Below, one piece after another: positions 11,760 through 24,329 of a stretch of DNA of 64,000 bases. Made by a program: the position numbers and the translations under genes. Source of the stretch: Antedon bifida (taxonomy: Eukaryota > Echinodermata > Crinoidea > Comatulida > Antedonidae); NCBI GenBank assembly GCA_963402885.1, contig OY727096.1, positions 9,929,501 through 9,993,500 on the forward strand, read 5' to 3'. The notes under the pieces were generated by a model. The model saw nothing but the letters and a program-made list of their open reading frames with translations, had not been told where the DNA came from and searched no databases. Numbering within the stretch: position 1 is the stretch's first letter; every line of letters starts with the position of its first letter.

Positions 11760-11767
11760 ACTTTTTT
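11760..11767. repeat. Right target-site duplication of the foldback element
   Basis: ACTTTTTT immediately follows the right tip CCGCCCAT and matches the left flank TCTTTTTT except for the first base. Confidence 0.55.
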
Positions 11768-12869
11768 GCTTTAATTTAGGTTTGTTTTCTCATCTTATTT
11801 AAAATGGCATAAAGTGAATTCATCGCTTTTACACTAAAGCTATACTACAGTACTTATATTAGCACACGTTGAGACTGAAGTATAAGTGTCTTACAATAAA
11901 TAGTTTATAAACACAACCCTGTAGGTTACAACACGGTTTAAAGAAAAACACAAAAAACAAAATGTCAACTATAATTTAAATCAAGATATTACGATCACAT
12001 TAGTATAAGGCTTGCGAACAACATAATATTTATGTATTTTATTCAATTATTTCAACAATGTTTAATGAGGGTGGTCCATCCAGCCGAAGCTGATTATTAG
12101 GGACCCTCGAAACAATACAATTTAACAGATAACATGAAAATATAACAGTTGACAACAATCTGTGAGAATTAATTAAATATAACCGAACCCTTGTGTAATG
12201 TTTTTTTTGTATTATCTGTAATTTATCATGTTTTATTTTTGAAGAATATCAAGGTTTCATATTGAGATCTAAACTGAGAGTTGTTATTCTAAAGTCATAA
12301 AATCGTCATCATAACATGTAAGAAATTTAACACGTCATAACCATGTTTAAATGTGCAATAAACGCGTCAAAAACTATTTAAACGCGTTATAATTCATAGT
12401 ATGAGTGGCAAATCACAAATGTGTTACAACGATTTATGGGATTTCAAATCAGAATTCCGTTACAGATTTATTAAACATGCCAAAGTGAAGAATGGCCTTG
12501 ATAGTATTATTCATAGCAAATAATAGTCTAGTTTCAAAATAGATTTTATGAATTTATGTTGAATATATCTTGTTTATTAAATATAACTATAGGCCTATGT
12601 GTCAGCGAAGAAAAATCTACGTTGATACTGATTTAATGAATATTTATAGAATAATAAGTAAATATATTTCAAATATAACGTTATTGATTTAATAAGCTGG
12701 CGATTCGGTTACATGTTTATCGAAAAATAAAACATATGCGGTCAGTGTATTTATTGTTTTGAATATAAATAATTTCAATGTTGATATGATATACCATACC
12801 TCGTAGTTTAGGTGGCTGTACGTGTTGTTTCATCACATAAAAATCAAGCTATTAACCATCCAGGTGCCG
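11768..12869. other. AT-rich intergenic DNA, no gene recognised
   Basis: No gene or repeat was recognised in this stretch. Confidence 0.55.
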
Positions 12870-13990
12870 TAATTTATAAAACAACCAGACAACCGAAGGA
12901 AAGCAAACAATAACCAACCGCGAAAAACAACCAAGAAGGTAATCTAACAACCAGGCAACCTATGCAAGCAGACAGCAATCAACAAGACAACCAACCAAGT
13001 AGGTCAGCTAACAACCAGGCAACCAACCAAGGAGGCAATCTAACAACCAGGCACCCTAAGCAGACAACAATCAACCAGACAACCAACCAAGCAGGTAATT
13101 TACCAACCTAACAACCAGCAGATAACACAACGCAAGAAAACAAACAGTAATCAACCAGACAACCAACCATCAAGTAATTTAACAACCGGGCAACCAAAGA
13201 TGTGATCTAACAACCAGCAGATAACCGAAAGCAAGAAAACAAACAGTAATCAGCCAACCAACCAACCAAGCAGGTAATCTAACAACTGGGCAACCAAAAT
13301 ATATGATGTAATCTAACAACCAGCAGATAACCCAAAGCAAGAAAGCAAACAGTAATCTATCAGACAACCAACCAACCATTAGGTAATTTAACAACTGGGC
13401 AACCAAAATCTATGATGTGATCTAACAACCAGCAGATAACCGAAAGCAAGAAAACAAACAGTAATCAGCCAACCAACCAACCAAGCAGATCATTTAACAA
13501 CTGGGCAACCAAAATATAAGATGTGATCTAACAACCAGCAGATAACCGAAAGCAAGAAAAAGAAAAACGGTAATCAACCAACCAAGCAGGTAATCTATAA
13601 AAAAAAAAGGCAATCAAACCACCAGAAAAGCCAAGGCATGTAGACAGACAGTAATCAACAATCAACCAACACAGCTAGCAGGTAATCTATAAAAGCAAGA
13701 CAACATGAAGGTGAACGACCGTGTCATCATACATCCAGACAAGCCAAAGTATGTATACAGACATTAATCAACAATCAACCAAGCAGGTAATCTACCAACC
13801 AGACAACCAACATACAACCAGATAACATAATTAGACAGACAGTAATCAACCAGACAACCAACCAATCAGGTAATCTAGAACAAGGAAACCAATGACCAAC
13901 AACCGCCGGACAACTACCATAACACAAGCAACCAGACAAAACCAAACCAATTCTACCAATAAACTAACATTTAACCAAAGCATCTATATA
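12870..13990. repeat. AACC-rich degenerate tandem array
   Basis: About 1.1 kb is dominated by ACAACC, CAACCAACC and CAGGTAATCTAACAACC motifs, with almost no G or T in the motif-rich parts. This gives strong strand asymmetry. Inside it, 13110-13600 has a clear longer period of about 106 bp. The edges grade into ordinary sequence. A minus-strand frame at 13179-13406 is a translation of the repeat. Confidence 0.85.
13110..13600. repeat. About 106-bp tandem repeat, 4.6 units
   Basis: AACAACCAGCAGATAAC starts at about 13110, 13209, 13315, 13424 and 13530, with periods of 99, 106, 109 and 106 bp. Each unit continues with AAGCAAGAAAACAAACAGTAATC, here split as AAGCAAGAAAAC and AAACAGTAATC, then CAACTGGGCAACCAAA and GATGTGATCT. 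The last unit breaks off into AGAAAAACGG. Confidence 0.9.
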
Positions 13991-16900
13991 TAAATTATGG
14001 TTAATTCTGACATAGGCGAGCACAATGAAAAAACATCGGGACAAATCGCCGCCTTGGATACCTACCTTATCTATCTCAGATGTACCACGAAACGTAGATT
14101 TGATAACATTAGTTTCTACTATTACGATATTGTTCCATATTTCTATCTTATAGGAAGATATTATAAAGGGTTTTATAACAAAATTTCTGATTTCATCGGT
14201 AGATTTTAAACTCTACCCGCGGTAGAAGTAATTTCCGGGTTTACGGTAAGGTGTGTCAATCACCTTGCAAGTTGGCCGTTGGTGGCGATAGCCATTTTAG
14301 TTTTTTGTTTATTTTCGGACCGCGCGTGTGAAGGTACAGTAGTACATTAATAAAGATCAAATTATATACAGTATATTGTTTGAAATCGAATGAAACCCCG
14401 ATAGCCGAGTTGTGACAGGACTTTATGTATACTGTGCGCTATCTGTATCCCGTTAGGACCCTGGGATACTTCTGCCCATGTTGCAAGCCGTCTAAAACGT
14501 CTTCCTTCTTAGGCTAAAACGGTTCACTGTGTCGCGGAATAATGTATTAATTATACCAATTCGGATAGTATTTATTTGAATAGTACATTTAATCGGACTG
14601 TTACAATTTACCAAGCATAAACGTCGATTCTATTATGAACCATTTTGTATATCGTTGATTTCTTTCTTTTCGGTCTTACATTTTTAACGTATCCCCTTTA
14701 ATTTATAAAACATTGATCCAAACAAAATCAAACAATCAAAAAGATTAAAATGGAACACATCGAATGCATGAACTTAACGTAACCGAAACCACTATCTGAG
14801 TGAAACTGCATGACATAATGGTATACATTAGATGATACATCCAATTATAAGGTGTTATTTTGACGCCCATAGGATACACTTTACCATCAACTCTTCTATG
14901 GAATCCCATTAGTGATGAGTTTCAAAGGAACAGAGGGGTTATGGATTGTTCTCTAGGCGGCTAGCTAATCGACATTAGTCTGGCTACAAACCAAACCTGT
15001 CAGCTTGAAATAATACCATTACATTAGACACACAAATATATTATTGTTAATATTAATTCTTACCTTTCATTTAGGTTCATGAGTCTATAGGTGCTGCTAG
15101 AGGAAACTGTAATTCATGTAATTTAGAATGTATTCCCGGGCCCAAGTGTCTCCTCAAGATACATATTGCATTTCTGAATTATTGAACGATTCTGAATAAT
15201 TGTGGATGATATTTTGACCAAGTTTATGAATGACACTAGCGTAATTGATGCTTGTTTACCAATTCCTTGAATCATATTCTGATTTTGTACCCTTTCAGCG
15301 AAAGAAAAACACTAAAACCAGCCAGTAGGCCTACTGTATCAAATGCCTATAAATACGCAAATTCCTTGTTGATATAGTATCTCACGTGTTTCTCATGTGA
15401 CGTCTGTATCCTTACACAACATAACTCATATGAAATTAGAATAATGGAAAAATGTTGAAGTATACTTAACATAATTATTGAATCATGAAATAAATAGTTT
15501 ATTTTCCTATAATCCGTCTCATGTACATTTTGATTGCACCAGTGCAACTCATCTCGACGCCATTTGTAAGTGTAAAGCTCAGATTGGCTTTCAAAAGTTA
15601 ATCTGATATGATCCGAATAGTACATTAATTGATTGTACTTCGTAATTCTATGAAGCTGGATAACTTATTGTTATTAATCCCATAATTAGATCAGATACAT
15701 ATTTTTAGCTCATAGCCTGTCAAGTAGAGCCTGAAATGCTTAACATCAATGAGGTTGTCAATCGTCAAGTATGCTTAGCTGACTTTGAATAATTTTGAAC
15801 AAAACGGCTTCTTTCAGTCAGGGTTACACGGCGTAATACCCCTAAATTGTGTATTAGTATTTTTTATTTTTTCAATAAAAAAAATAAATTATGTGATGGA
15901 GTACCCTGAGTATTGCCATTCCTCATGCTTTTCTTAAAATATTGTAGATACATTAGAATAAAACTCTACGTTACAATACTGTTTACATAACATGTTATGT
16001 GAAATAAGTTTCCGCTTGTTTGAATATCATACAATATAGGCCTACACAGCAAGAACAAAAATAAAAAAACAACCAGGAAGGCATCGTCAATGGAATATTC
16101 AAGCTCTCTCCGATTCCTTAGTATCGGAGAAACTCCGCCTCATTTTGATATGGATCTACAATGTTAGCAGGAAAATCAATTCATAAGAGCCTACAAAAGT
16201 AATGCTTATTTTCGTCGAGTGGTTTCCTTTTTTTTTTATTATTTAAATTTGCTAATTGGAAAACAACTATATTTTTTTATTGATATTGGTTAATTGAACA
16301 AACTTACGTTTAACAGTAATGATAAATTTAGGTTTTACGTAAAGAATGTGAAGAGAAAAAAAAAACACGTTCATGATTAATAAATTATTGTCGGTAAAAG
16401 AAAATGCAGATGAATCTGAACATTGTATTCTAATACCACGAGTTTGTAGAACTCTTGAAAGTTAATTCCGTTTCGGTGTCGTCAAACAGTAGAGATAGAT
16501 TCATGATGATGTAATTGTTCACAAACCTCATCAATCCAACCTGAAACACGTTCCAAGTCTGTATGTATTTACCGTAATGTAATACCAAAATACATTTCTG
16601 AAAGATCAAACGTACACGCCATTGCTGATTAAACTCAGACAATCACGCACAGTATCAAATCGTCGACTCATAATTCAAATGTTAAACTCTACTTATTAAT
16701 TTCTCTAGATTACTACAGTATTTTAGTCTGTCGTTTATCATCATAAATATAGATAACACGTGACTTTCAACCGATTATCAACGTGATTTCATCAGGTGCT
16801 GTTTTCTGTCCTTTGTGCATGTATACATTATTTACATATCTTTTCCAATTAAATCGCTCTCTTGAAAAGATGTTTAGAAGACATTATTTGTTTGTTTATT

Positions 16901-17867
16901 GAATAAGATTTGTTCACCATTTAATTGTTTTTATCATCGACGTTTTATACAGTAGCTGTCTTTTCTATTCCAAAACTGATTGTTCTTGCTTTGTAAATAA
17001 TGCAATATGATAAAGTGAAATAATGGATGAACATTGCGCCACTTTTAACGTCAATTTTTGAATTTCAATTTGTATTTTTTTTTTTAGAAAGCAACAGTTT
17101 TTATGTGGTGGTAATAATAATAATACTGAAAATGGAAATAATATGCTCCAGTGGCCATTCACACTTATGGCTATGAAAGAAAAAAACTTACCGAAAACTA
17201 GCATTCTTCATCAACCGAATAAGGCATATAAAATAAGAGAAGAGAATTCCTTTACAAATAAAGTAGTATTTAAGTTATATATTTCACATTTGTGATTGGT
17301 GAATATGAGTTTAAGGTGGAACTGGTATATTCTAAGCTGGATTTTTTAGCAGCTGCTTTGTGAACCATACAATAATAAGTCTCTAAGTTTCTTGTGTCCA
17401 TTTCAAACTCAGCTAGACAGGTTTTTTCCAACCCTAAGGTAAATAATGTTGATAACCAAAGAAAACATTTATTCAGAAACAAATGGAAATAAACATTACA
17501 TAGCCATCTGCCAAATTTCAACTTTGATAACGTTTGATGAAATTAAATAATTCATATAAAAACAACCAATAAGTACTTCAGTTCTCAGTTACTTTGAATT
17601 CACTTTAAAGAAATACAGTAAAGTCAGATGAATTAAAATAACTTTCGGAAAAGAAACAATAATCGTTAGATAGAGACTCTTATATTAAAATGTGTTTTAA
17701 AACAAGTCGTTATAATTTGCAAATACTATATTCCAAAGCAATAAGCTAAAAATCATTCGATTTTATTTATTATTAAACTTTCTCCTTTTTATCTCATCTA
17801 TTTAGTAACTGAAATATCTCTTCGTAATTACGACGTCTGGAATGGATATTATTGGCATGTTATTTAC
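13991..17867. other. AT-rich intergenic DNA with a possible SINE relic
   Basis: No gene is recognised. At about 14397-14480 the string GATAGCCGAGTTGTGACAGG resembles a tRNA A box (TAGCCGAGT), followed by a GGACTT and GTGCGC context common in tRNA-derived SINEs. No B box follows, so this is only a hint. A hairpin with an 8-bp stem (TCTCCGAT / ATCGGAGA) lies at 16107-16130. Confidence 0.4.
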
Positions 17868-18092
17868 CATGAACGAATGCTGGCATGATGAAACATGTTT
17901 TAATGGTCTTATTCTTTCCATTGAAGCGTTTTCCACCTTTAGTTTCCATTTGATTCCACTCTTTTAATATTGAACGGATTCCGCACAAAAGCATAAATTC
18001 AGTCACCAAATTTTGTTTACGCATGCGTGTCAATAATCCTATACGTTTTCGCAATGCATTTGTTTCTGTTGTGCGAGTGTCGGGTTGAATTT
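17868..18092 (-). CDS. Weak candidate for an internal exon, product unknown
   Basis: On the minus strand an open stretch of 225 bases lies between an acceptor-like ATATTAG and a donor-like ATG/GTAAAT. If both were used, the exon would keep frame and have the same phase at both ends (phase 1-1). The peptide is basic (RKRIGLLTRMRKQNL and GGKRFNGKNKTIK parts) and does not resemble a family I know. The tract before the acceptor is not clearly pyrimidine-rich, and no partner exons were found. In AT-rich DNA, GTAAAT and TAG at the ends of an open frame are easily met by chance, so this is reported only because it is the least repeat-like frame in the window. Confidence 0.13.
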
Positions 18093-18108
18093 CTAATATG
18101 TGTACCAA

Positions 18109-19974
18109 TACACGTTATCTTATACTACGAACGGTTTACAAAATGAACGGTAAGGAATTAAAGATCGGGCTTACAATTATTCTAGTTAAAACACTAAACA
18201 CGAATCAACAATAATAATGAATGAACAAATGGAAGATAAACAAATGATTTGATAGAAAGAATATTTTGATCAAGAATGTTTAATAATTATTCTGAACTTT
18301 CATTATATGTAGAGCGTTTCTGAGCTAGGATTTAACGTTATTGCCATTTTTTTTTAACATTGTTAGTGATGGTTTATATATATTACTTTAACACTTATAA
18401 CGCATCTAGAACGAATTACCTGCGTCTATGCGTTCATTATGTTTACATAAAACTAAACATCGTTTTGATAACATTACATTGCAAATAAACATCACATCAC
18501 CATTGGAAAATGTTTACAAATGATATACTAATTACTGCGCATGGTTGACATATTGCAGTGGAAGCAACAATTAAATCTCAAGAGTTTGCTATATATAAAC
18601 GAAGGAAAGATTTTATCGAACTTAAACGGCGGCGTTTAAGAAAAAATAAACTGATTTCAAGCAAAATATTTCTTGAAACATGCCAATTTTGACTTGTCCG
18701 TATTTCAATACTTATTTGCTTACCATGAACTGCAGCAATTCTTCGAAAACAGTATTCTTACAAATAAAATGCTTTACATTCATGTTTTAAGCAGTATTTG
18801 TCTCAAAATAATGTTCTTACCAAGAACACTAGAGATTCTCTCAAGTACAAATATATTTATTTCAAGCAATATTTTGCTTTAAAAAAGAAAGAATTTTCCG
18901 TGTTTTAATTTATAGAATTTGTAAAAGCAAATTTGTTCCTAAAACAAATACAATTAGCCGATTTTTATTTATAGAATTCTTGTTTTAAACAATATTTTTT
19001 TAAAGAATGTTATTAACAATGCTAAATACACAAATGTAAAATTCAAATTACTCTCAGAAAACAATTCAATGTTTCAAAGTACGATGAATTCGTGTAGCAT
19101 TACCAAGAAATAGAATAATATAATATATGTTACTATACCTACTAGCTCATTATCGATCCTTATCAGGCATTAGTGTTATAATAGAAAATCGTTCCAGGTC
19201 TTACAAACTTTTCATATTTTCTATTTGCATTTCTATGTACTACAGTAGTATGACCTAAATATGGCAAAAAAAAACCAAAAAAAGAACAAAAAACATACAA
19301 ACATGTCAAGAAATTGCATACCGAATGGTCGAAATAATGATTGAGTGAATCACATTAAGATACAAGACGAATGCTTTCTGATTCACCCAGACCTACATAA
19401 ATATCAGTCTGTATCGTTGACATTAGCCCATTATCAGTTTAATAAACGTAGCGTACATTTTACTGATAGACATTGAGCAATTACAATTGTTTGTAGTTAT
19501 TTGTAAAACTGTTTTATTACCTCTTGGTTCCATAAACAACAAACTTTAAGACATTATAAATAATACTGAGACTGTTAGTATTTCAAACATCATCGTTTTC
19601 CGTTATCTGATAATAAACCAATTATTTGACGTCAATGTTTAAGCTCTAAGGAGAGTCAAAATAGGTTTTATTGCGTAAGTTAGGATGAACAATCAATGAT
19701 AACTGCTCTAAATGAAGGACGTTATAGAGCACAATAACATTAACGTATGGAATTCCTTTAGTTATAATGATCTATGTTGTCACAAACAATGATCGAAAAG
19801 CGTTTAGATGCATATCCATATAATTATTATTGGTTTTAATGTTGCGCCTGCCATGAATCCAGCAACCGTTCGTTTGTCTATTTTGATCACAGTAAGATAA
19901 TCATTAATTACAAGCAAATGTAAAACTATGTAAGTAAAGTGAATCGGCTTGGCAAATCATTGTTCTATTCAAAG
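18109..19974. other. AT-rich intergenic DNA with degenerate CAAG/CTTG repeats
   Basis: A hairpin with an 8-bp stem (CTTAAACG GCGG CGTTTAAG) lies at 18621-18640. From about 18655 to 19020, motifs such as TTTCAAGCAATATTTTGCTT, ATGTTTTAAGCAGTATTTG and TTCTTGTTTTAAACAATATT recur in a loose pattern. This suggests an old AT-rich tandem repeat. No gene is seen. Confidence 0.45.
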
Positions 19975-20130
19975 TCCAAGCCTTAAAGCTGCTTGCTACA
20001 ACCGTTAATGTAGAAAAGTCCACCACTAATGTAGTAAAACCTCCAGCTAATGTAGTAAATACAAAACCAACACCAGCTAGGGTAGAACGGTCAACAGCTA
20101 ATGTAGAAACGAAAATTGTCTCACAGCATG
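19975..20130. repeat. Degenerate 21-30-bp tandem repeat (CTAATGTAG units)
   Basis: About five units contain GTTAATGTAG, CTAATGTAGTAAAACCTCCAG, CTAATGTAGTAAA, CTAGGGTAGAAC and CTAATGTAGAAACG. Spacing is mostly near 21 bp, with one longer unit. The minus strand stays open and reads as repeats of STLAVD or TTLAGG type, a by-product of the 21-bp period. Confidence 0.7.
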
Positions 20131-20139
20131 TAGTTACTA

Positions 20140-20365
20140 CCACTTACGAGAGGTGTTGGTCGTTTAATAGAGGTGGTCGATTATGTGAGGCGTTCCCTTA
20201 ATAGAGACGGTTGTCGTTACGAAAGGTGGTCGATTATGAGAAGCGGCCTCTTAATAGAGTTGGTCGCTAACGAGTGTGGTTGCTCACAATGTATGGTCGT
20301 TTTAGGGAGGTGGTGGCTTACGAGATGGCTGCTTTTTGAAAGTCGGTCACTTACGATAGGTGGAT
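20140..20365. repeat. Degenerate 17-bp tandem repeat (AGAGGTGGTCG units)
   Basis: About twelve units have the pattern AGAGGTGGTCGATTATG, with variants ending TTACG, TTAAT or TAACG. Most are 17 bp long, and one is interrupted near 20285. The array begins a few bases after the 21-bp array, so two unrelated minisatellites are adjacent. Confidence 0.75.
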
Positions 20366-22670
20366 AGACTGAATATGCATTTACACACATTTAAGCATAG
20401 GTTTGAAAATATATATTTTTTTCTACATTAGCACTTCTTATGAGTAAAAACCCGACGCATGCAAACTTGATGACCAAGCTTGGCCTACATGGGTGTAAGG
20501 TGTCACTAATTGAAAGAGGAACGTTTGTGGCGATGTGATGTAACATCATCACACATAAACGTAAACACTAAATCCACGCTTTAAACCTAAACTTATTTAC
20601 TTCGATAACTGTTTTTTTTTTGTCAATAGCAATACAAATATAGTGGTGATCACCATTCAAACTTGGTTAAGACGAACATTCTCCTGAATTTAGGCTAATT
20701 TAAAATATGACCCATCCCTGTTTGGAATTCAAAAATGTTATCTTGGGATTTCTAGTTTGTTTTCGACTAGGCGATTTTCGCGCGCAATCAAATGTGTGAG
20801 TTATGATTGGTCGTACACTTGTTCGCGTCAAAATTTTAGTTGGAAAGTATGTACTGAAAATGTAACTTAACTATACGGTTACATGTTATTGATACACTAT
20901 TATAATAATCAACGTTTGTAAGGTTTACATTAAAGAAATACTAGGACAGGTCATTGAGTTTGACATTATCATAACCGAGTATTATCTAACCGATTTGTTT
21001 CGCATACACGAATTCAAGTACAGTGCACCCGATGAACCCAATTTTAGAATAATTATATATACATGAACGATTTGTTTTTCCGTGCTGTTTCAATTCATTC
21101 ATAACACACAAACTATATGCCTACTCAGGGAAGAGTGAAATTAATTAATTTTACTCTTCCTTGGCCTACTGTTATGTATCTTTTTAAGTGATCAAGATAT
21201 TACAATCTATATAACACACATTTCTGGTATTTTTTAGTGTTAAGTTCGTTTGTAACACCTATTTATGCTTATCACGTTTGGTGTTGTCTCAGGTCCTAAA
21301 CTGATATAAATATCAATATTAATATGGCGTTTCATACGTATAATATTAGCTCAGAAACTCATGTATTTTCCGGACAGGACAGGTGGACTAACATAAAAAA
21401 AGATAAAATTAGTCTTGCCAAATAGGCCTAAACTACGCGATAGAAACATTTTGCTTTTAATTATTGTTAATTGTTTAGATTATAATTTTAAGATTTTTTA
21501 TGATTTTTTAAATGTTTTGTTTCGTTTCACATAAGCTATCCATCGTGGGAGGCTGATTTTCTCTATGTTTATATATTCATTTATTATTTTGATTCATATA
21601 ATTTTCATTTTTTTTTATCGCAACAAAATAATTATTATACATGATATTGACCTTCGATTTATAAAATAAAAATGAACAATGCATGGCCTCTGTTAAACAC
21701 CAGACGCTTTAATAATTCTGTTCTCATAACGATAATCAATATAAGTGTTTTCCTCGTTTAAAATGAAAATAAAATTATGCTTTAAATGTTAAATGTCATT
21801 ACATTTACAGCAAAATGAAGCATTTTTTTTGGCAATCAAATTCACATGAATCCAACTGAATTTTAATACCTCAACATTCTGATTTATATTTTATTTTACA
21901 TTTGCACTGACTTCATTCTCATGAGAAAAATTCTTCTGATTTTACAATTAGTTATCAAAGTCTTACCGAATACCTGATTGTTAAAAAAACTATTATTAAT
22001 ATTAAATGGCATTAGGGCTATGTTAGTATTAAACAGTAGTATTTTAATGTAACATTTTTTTAAATCTTGTAAAAATCATATAAAAAACATCACTAGATTT
22101 ATAACAATTTATTATCCATATTATTTTTTTCGTCCTAATGTAGGCCTAATACATTAATGAGAGCCAGTGCCATTATGTTGCAAGGTATACACTTCATAAG
22201 GAGTTTAGAAATGTCTGATATTCTAAATGTGTATTCGCAAATTTCCCTGTGTATAGGCCACAGTTGTTTGGCGGTATTTTCCAAAATGAAACCAGATTCC
22301 GACTGTAGATACAGTACGGTATACTGTAAACCATGAACCGAGGCAACGGTTTCTTTGAACAATCCTCAATCACATCTTAAAACATTCATTTTTATTTTAC
22401 AAGTTGCTTTATTATTTCTGCATTGATATTTAATGGTCTTCACCTTGCGTTGCTTTAATAAGATCTACTTTTAACTATTTAATAATTAACTTTGATAGTT
22501 TTATAATGGCAATGACGATAATAACGCATTGATTCATGATTCAAGTATAATTGTTATGTTAGTGTTATTTTAGGTAATGTAATGACAAAAAACATTAATG
22601 ATAATGTGCTCTATCAATTGCAAAATGTATATGTTGCATTACAAGACTTGTCCGAAATCTTATTATTGTC
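20366..22670. other. AT-rich intergenic DNA, no gene recognised
   Basis: A CG-containing patch at 20770-20830 (TTTCGCGCGCAATC, and an inverted CCAAT as GATTGG) could be regulatory, but no gene start follows. The near-perfect palindrome at 21129-21160 is listed separately. Confidence 0.5.
21129..21160. repeat. 32-bp near-perfect palindrome
   Basis: The left half GGAAGAGTGAAATTAA pairs with the right half TTAATTTTACTCTTCC, with 15 of 16 positions complementary. It could form a hairpin or be the target of a dimeric protein. It may also be the two ends of a very small inverted-repeat element. Confidence 0.7.
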
Positions 22671-22790
22671 TTTTTAGTCGCGTGGACGCGACTCTATAGT
22701 CTCTCTATATGTCGGTCAGTTGGTTGGTCTGTCTGTCTGTCTGTCTGTCGGTCTGTCTGTCGGTCTGTCGGTCCGGTATCACTATGCATT
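22671..22790 (+). repeat. GTCT-type microsatellite with conserved head, copy 1
   Basis: The copy begins TTTTTAGTCGCG, then a small hairpin AGTCGCGTGGACGCGACT, then TATGTCGGTCAGTTGGTTGG, then (GTCT)n mixed with CGGT. The same head and tail occur inverted at 26074-26146. The microsatellite is therefore part of a dispersed repeat and not an isolated slippage tract. Confidence 0.75.
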
Positions 22791-24329
22791 GTAGCACGCG
22801 ACTTAATGGCTGTTGGCCTTGTTTTATGTTATTCCACCAGTCGACGTTTCGAGCTTGTCATAGTAGTAAACGTACGGAACGCCATACGTGCCAAAATATG
22901 TATCTTTTTACTAATATTTAGTCAAAACTCTGTCAAGAACTTAGGACTACATTACACAATAGCCTATATGTATATATTTTATAATTAATATTTATTTTGG
23001 TTTTTTTTTTGTAAAAATCACTGTAAATATACGTTAGTATGGTTACCATTAGGCCTATAATAACAAAAAAAATGTACGATTGATTGAATAAAAGTTCACA
23101 TATAAAAAAAAACAATAAAACGAGTTGACAATTAAAGATCCGTAAAATTTAATATCTGTACATTATCGCACGCACTATGCAAATTATAAATAATTGAATA
23201 TGTACCAAAATGGTCTGACTTTGGTGGTGGATAGGAACCAACTAATACCCGGGTAAAACACGGTTAGTTGTGTACTTCAAATACATTTGTTTTACAATAT
23301 CTTTAATGGTGATGATAATGAGACAATTTGAGATTTGATTTTATGATTACAGTTACTACAGCAACAACGTAAATCTTATAATTAAATCTCATGTGGAAAT
23401 AAAATTGCTGAATTAGGTTACAATATCAAAATCATTAACTGGCAATTACAGGTAGCAGGAAATAAAGTGCAGTGTTGATTGGTAATCGCGCAATTACAGT
23501 TAAACTGAGATTGAATCTTTTTATCTCTTCTCGCAAACACGTTTTCCCCAAACCATGATCTCCACGAATGAAGGACATTTTATTCAAAATGAACATACAG
23601 TACATCAACAAGACACACAGGCACAATGCAGGTACGGTCTATGTCTTCTTCAGCTGTTTGGGCGCGCGTTTAAACAGACGTAGACCTAAAATATAAATAA
23701 TAGTATTAGGATAAAAAGCAGGTGCTATGTATTTCGATTCTGAATGTTAAATATCGTAATTTTGCAAGGGTAGGCCTACATCTGGAAGGACGGATGATGT
23801 TATATGAATATCGATACAGATCTTCACAAAAAGGCCGGTTATATCACAATATGGTTTGGAATGATATCTTCATCCGATATAATTGTGAATGTGAGCTGGA
23901 ATTTCAGAAAACAGGCATACTGATAATGTAGTAGTAGTTGTTTTATGATGTCCTTATTCCGGGTGTCACTAGGTTAAAAACCCTGGTGTGTCTATTATTG
24001 TAGACCAAAATAACTTTCTCCATATAAATAATAGTACTATTATTAAACTTATAATATTATTTTAATATAATCAACAGAAGCCCAAGCTCTCTAATCATAA
24101 ATATAGCGAATAGCAAAAACACTATTATTGTAAAAACACGTTCCTTCGTATCGTTCGTTTCGCCCCGTTCATTAATGCGTTTCACACACACTTCCGTGGG
24201 CGTACACACCGAAACGCATTAATTCTGGTACATAAAAACCCACCGTACCCACCAACCACCACCACCCCCACCATCCATACTTGACGACGGGCGCGAGTTC
24301 CAAAAGTAGGTTTACACATTACTATAATT
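22791..24329. other. AT-rich intergenic DNA with a short inverted repeat
   Basis: No gene is recognised. A 13-bp perfect inverted repeat, ATTAATGCGTTTC at 24171-24183 and GAAACGCATTAAT at 24211-24223, encloses 27 bp. It may be a tiny element or a hairpin. A run of CCACC motifs follows at 24240-24275. Confidence 0.5.

Noticed and set aside
13110..13600. CRISPR-like regular repeats
   Set aside because: The units are contiguous tandem copies with no unique spacers, and the sequence is eukaryotic in character.
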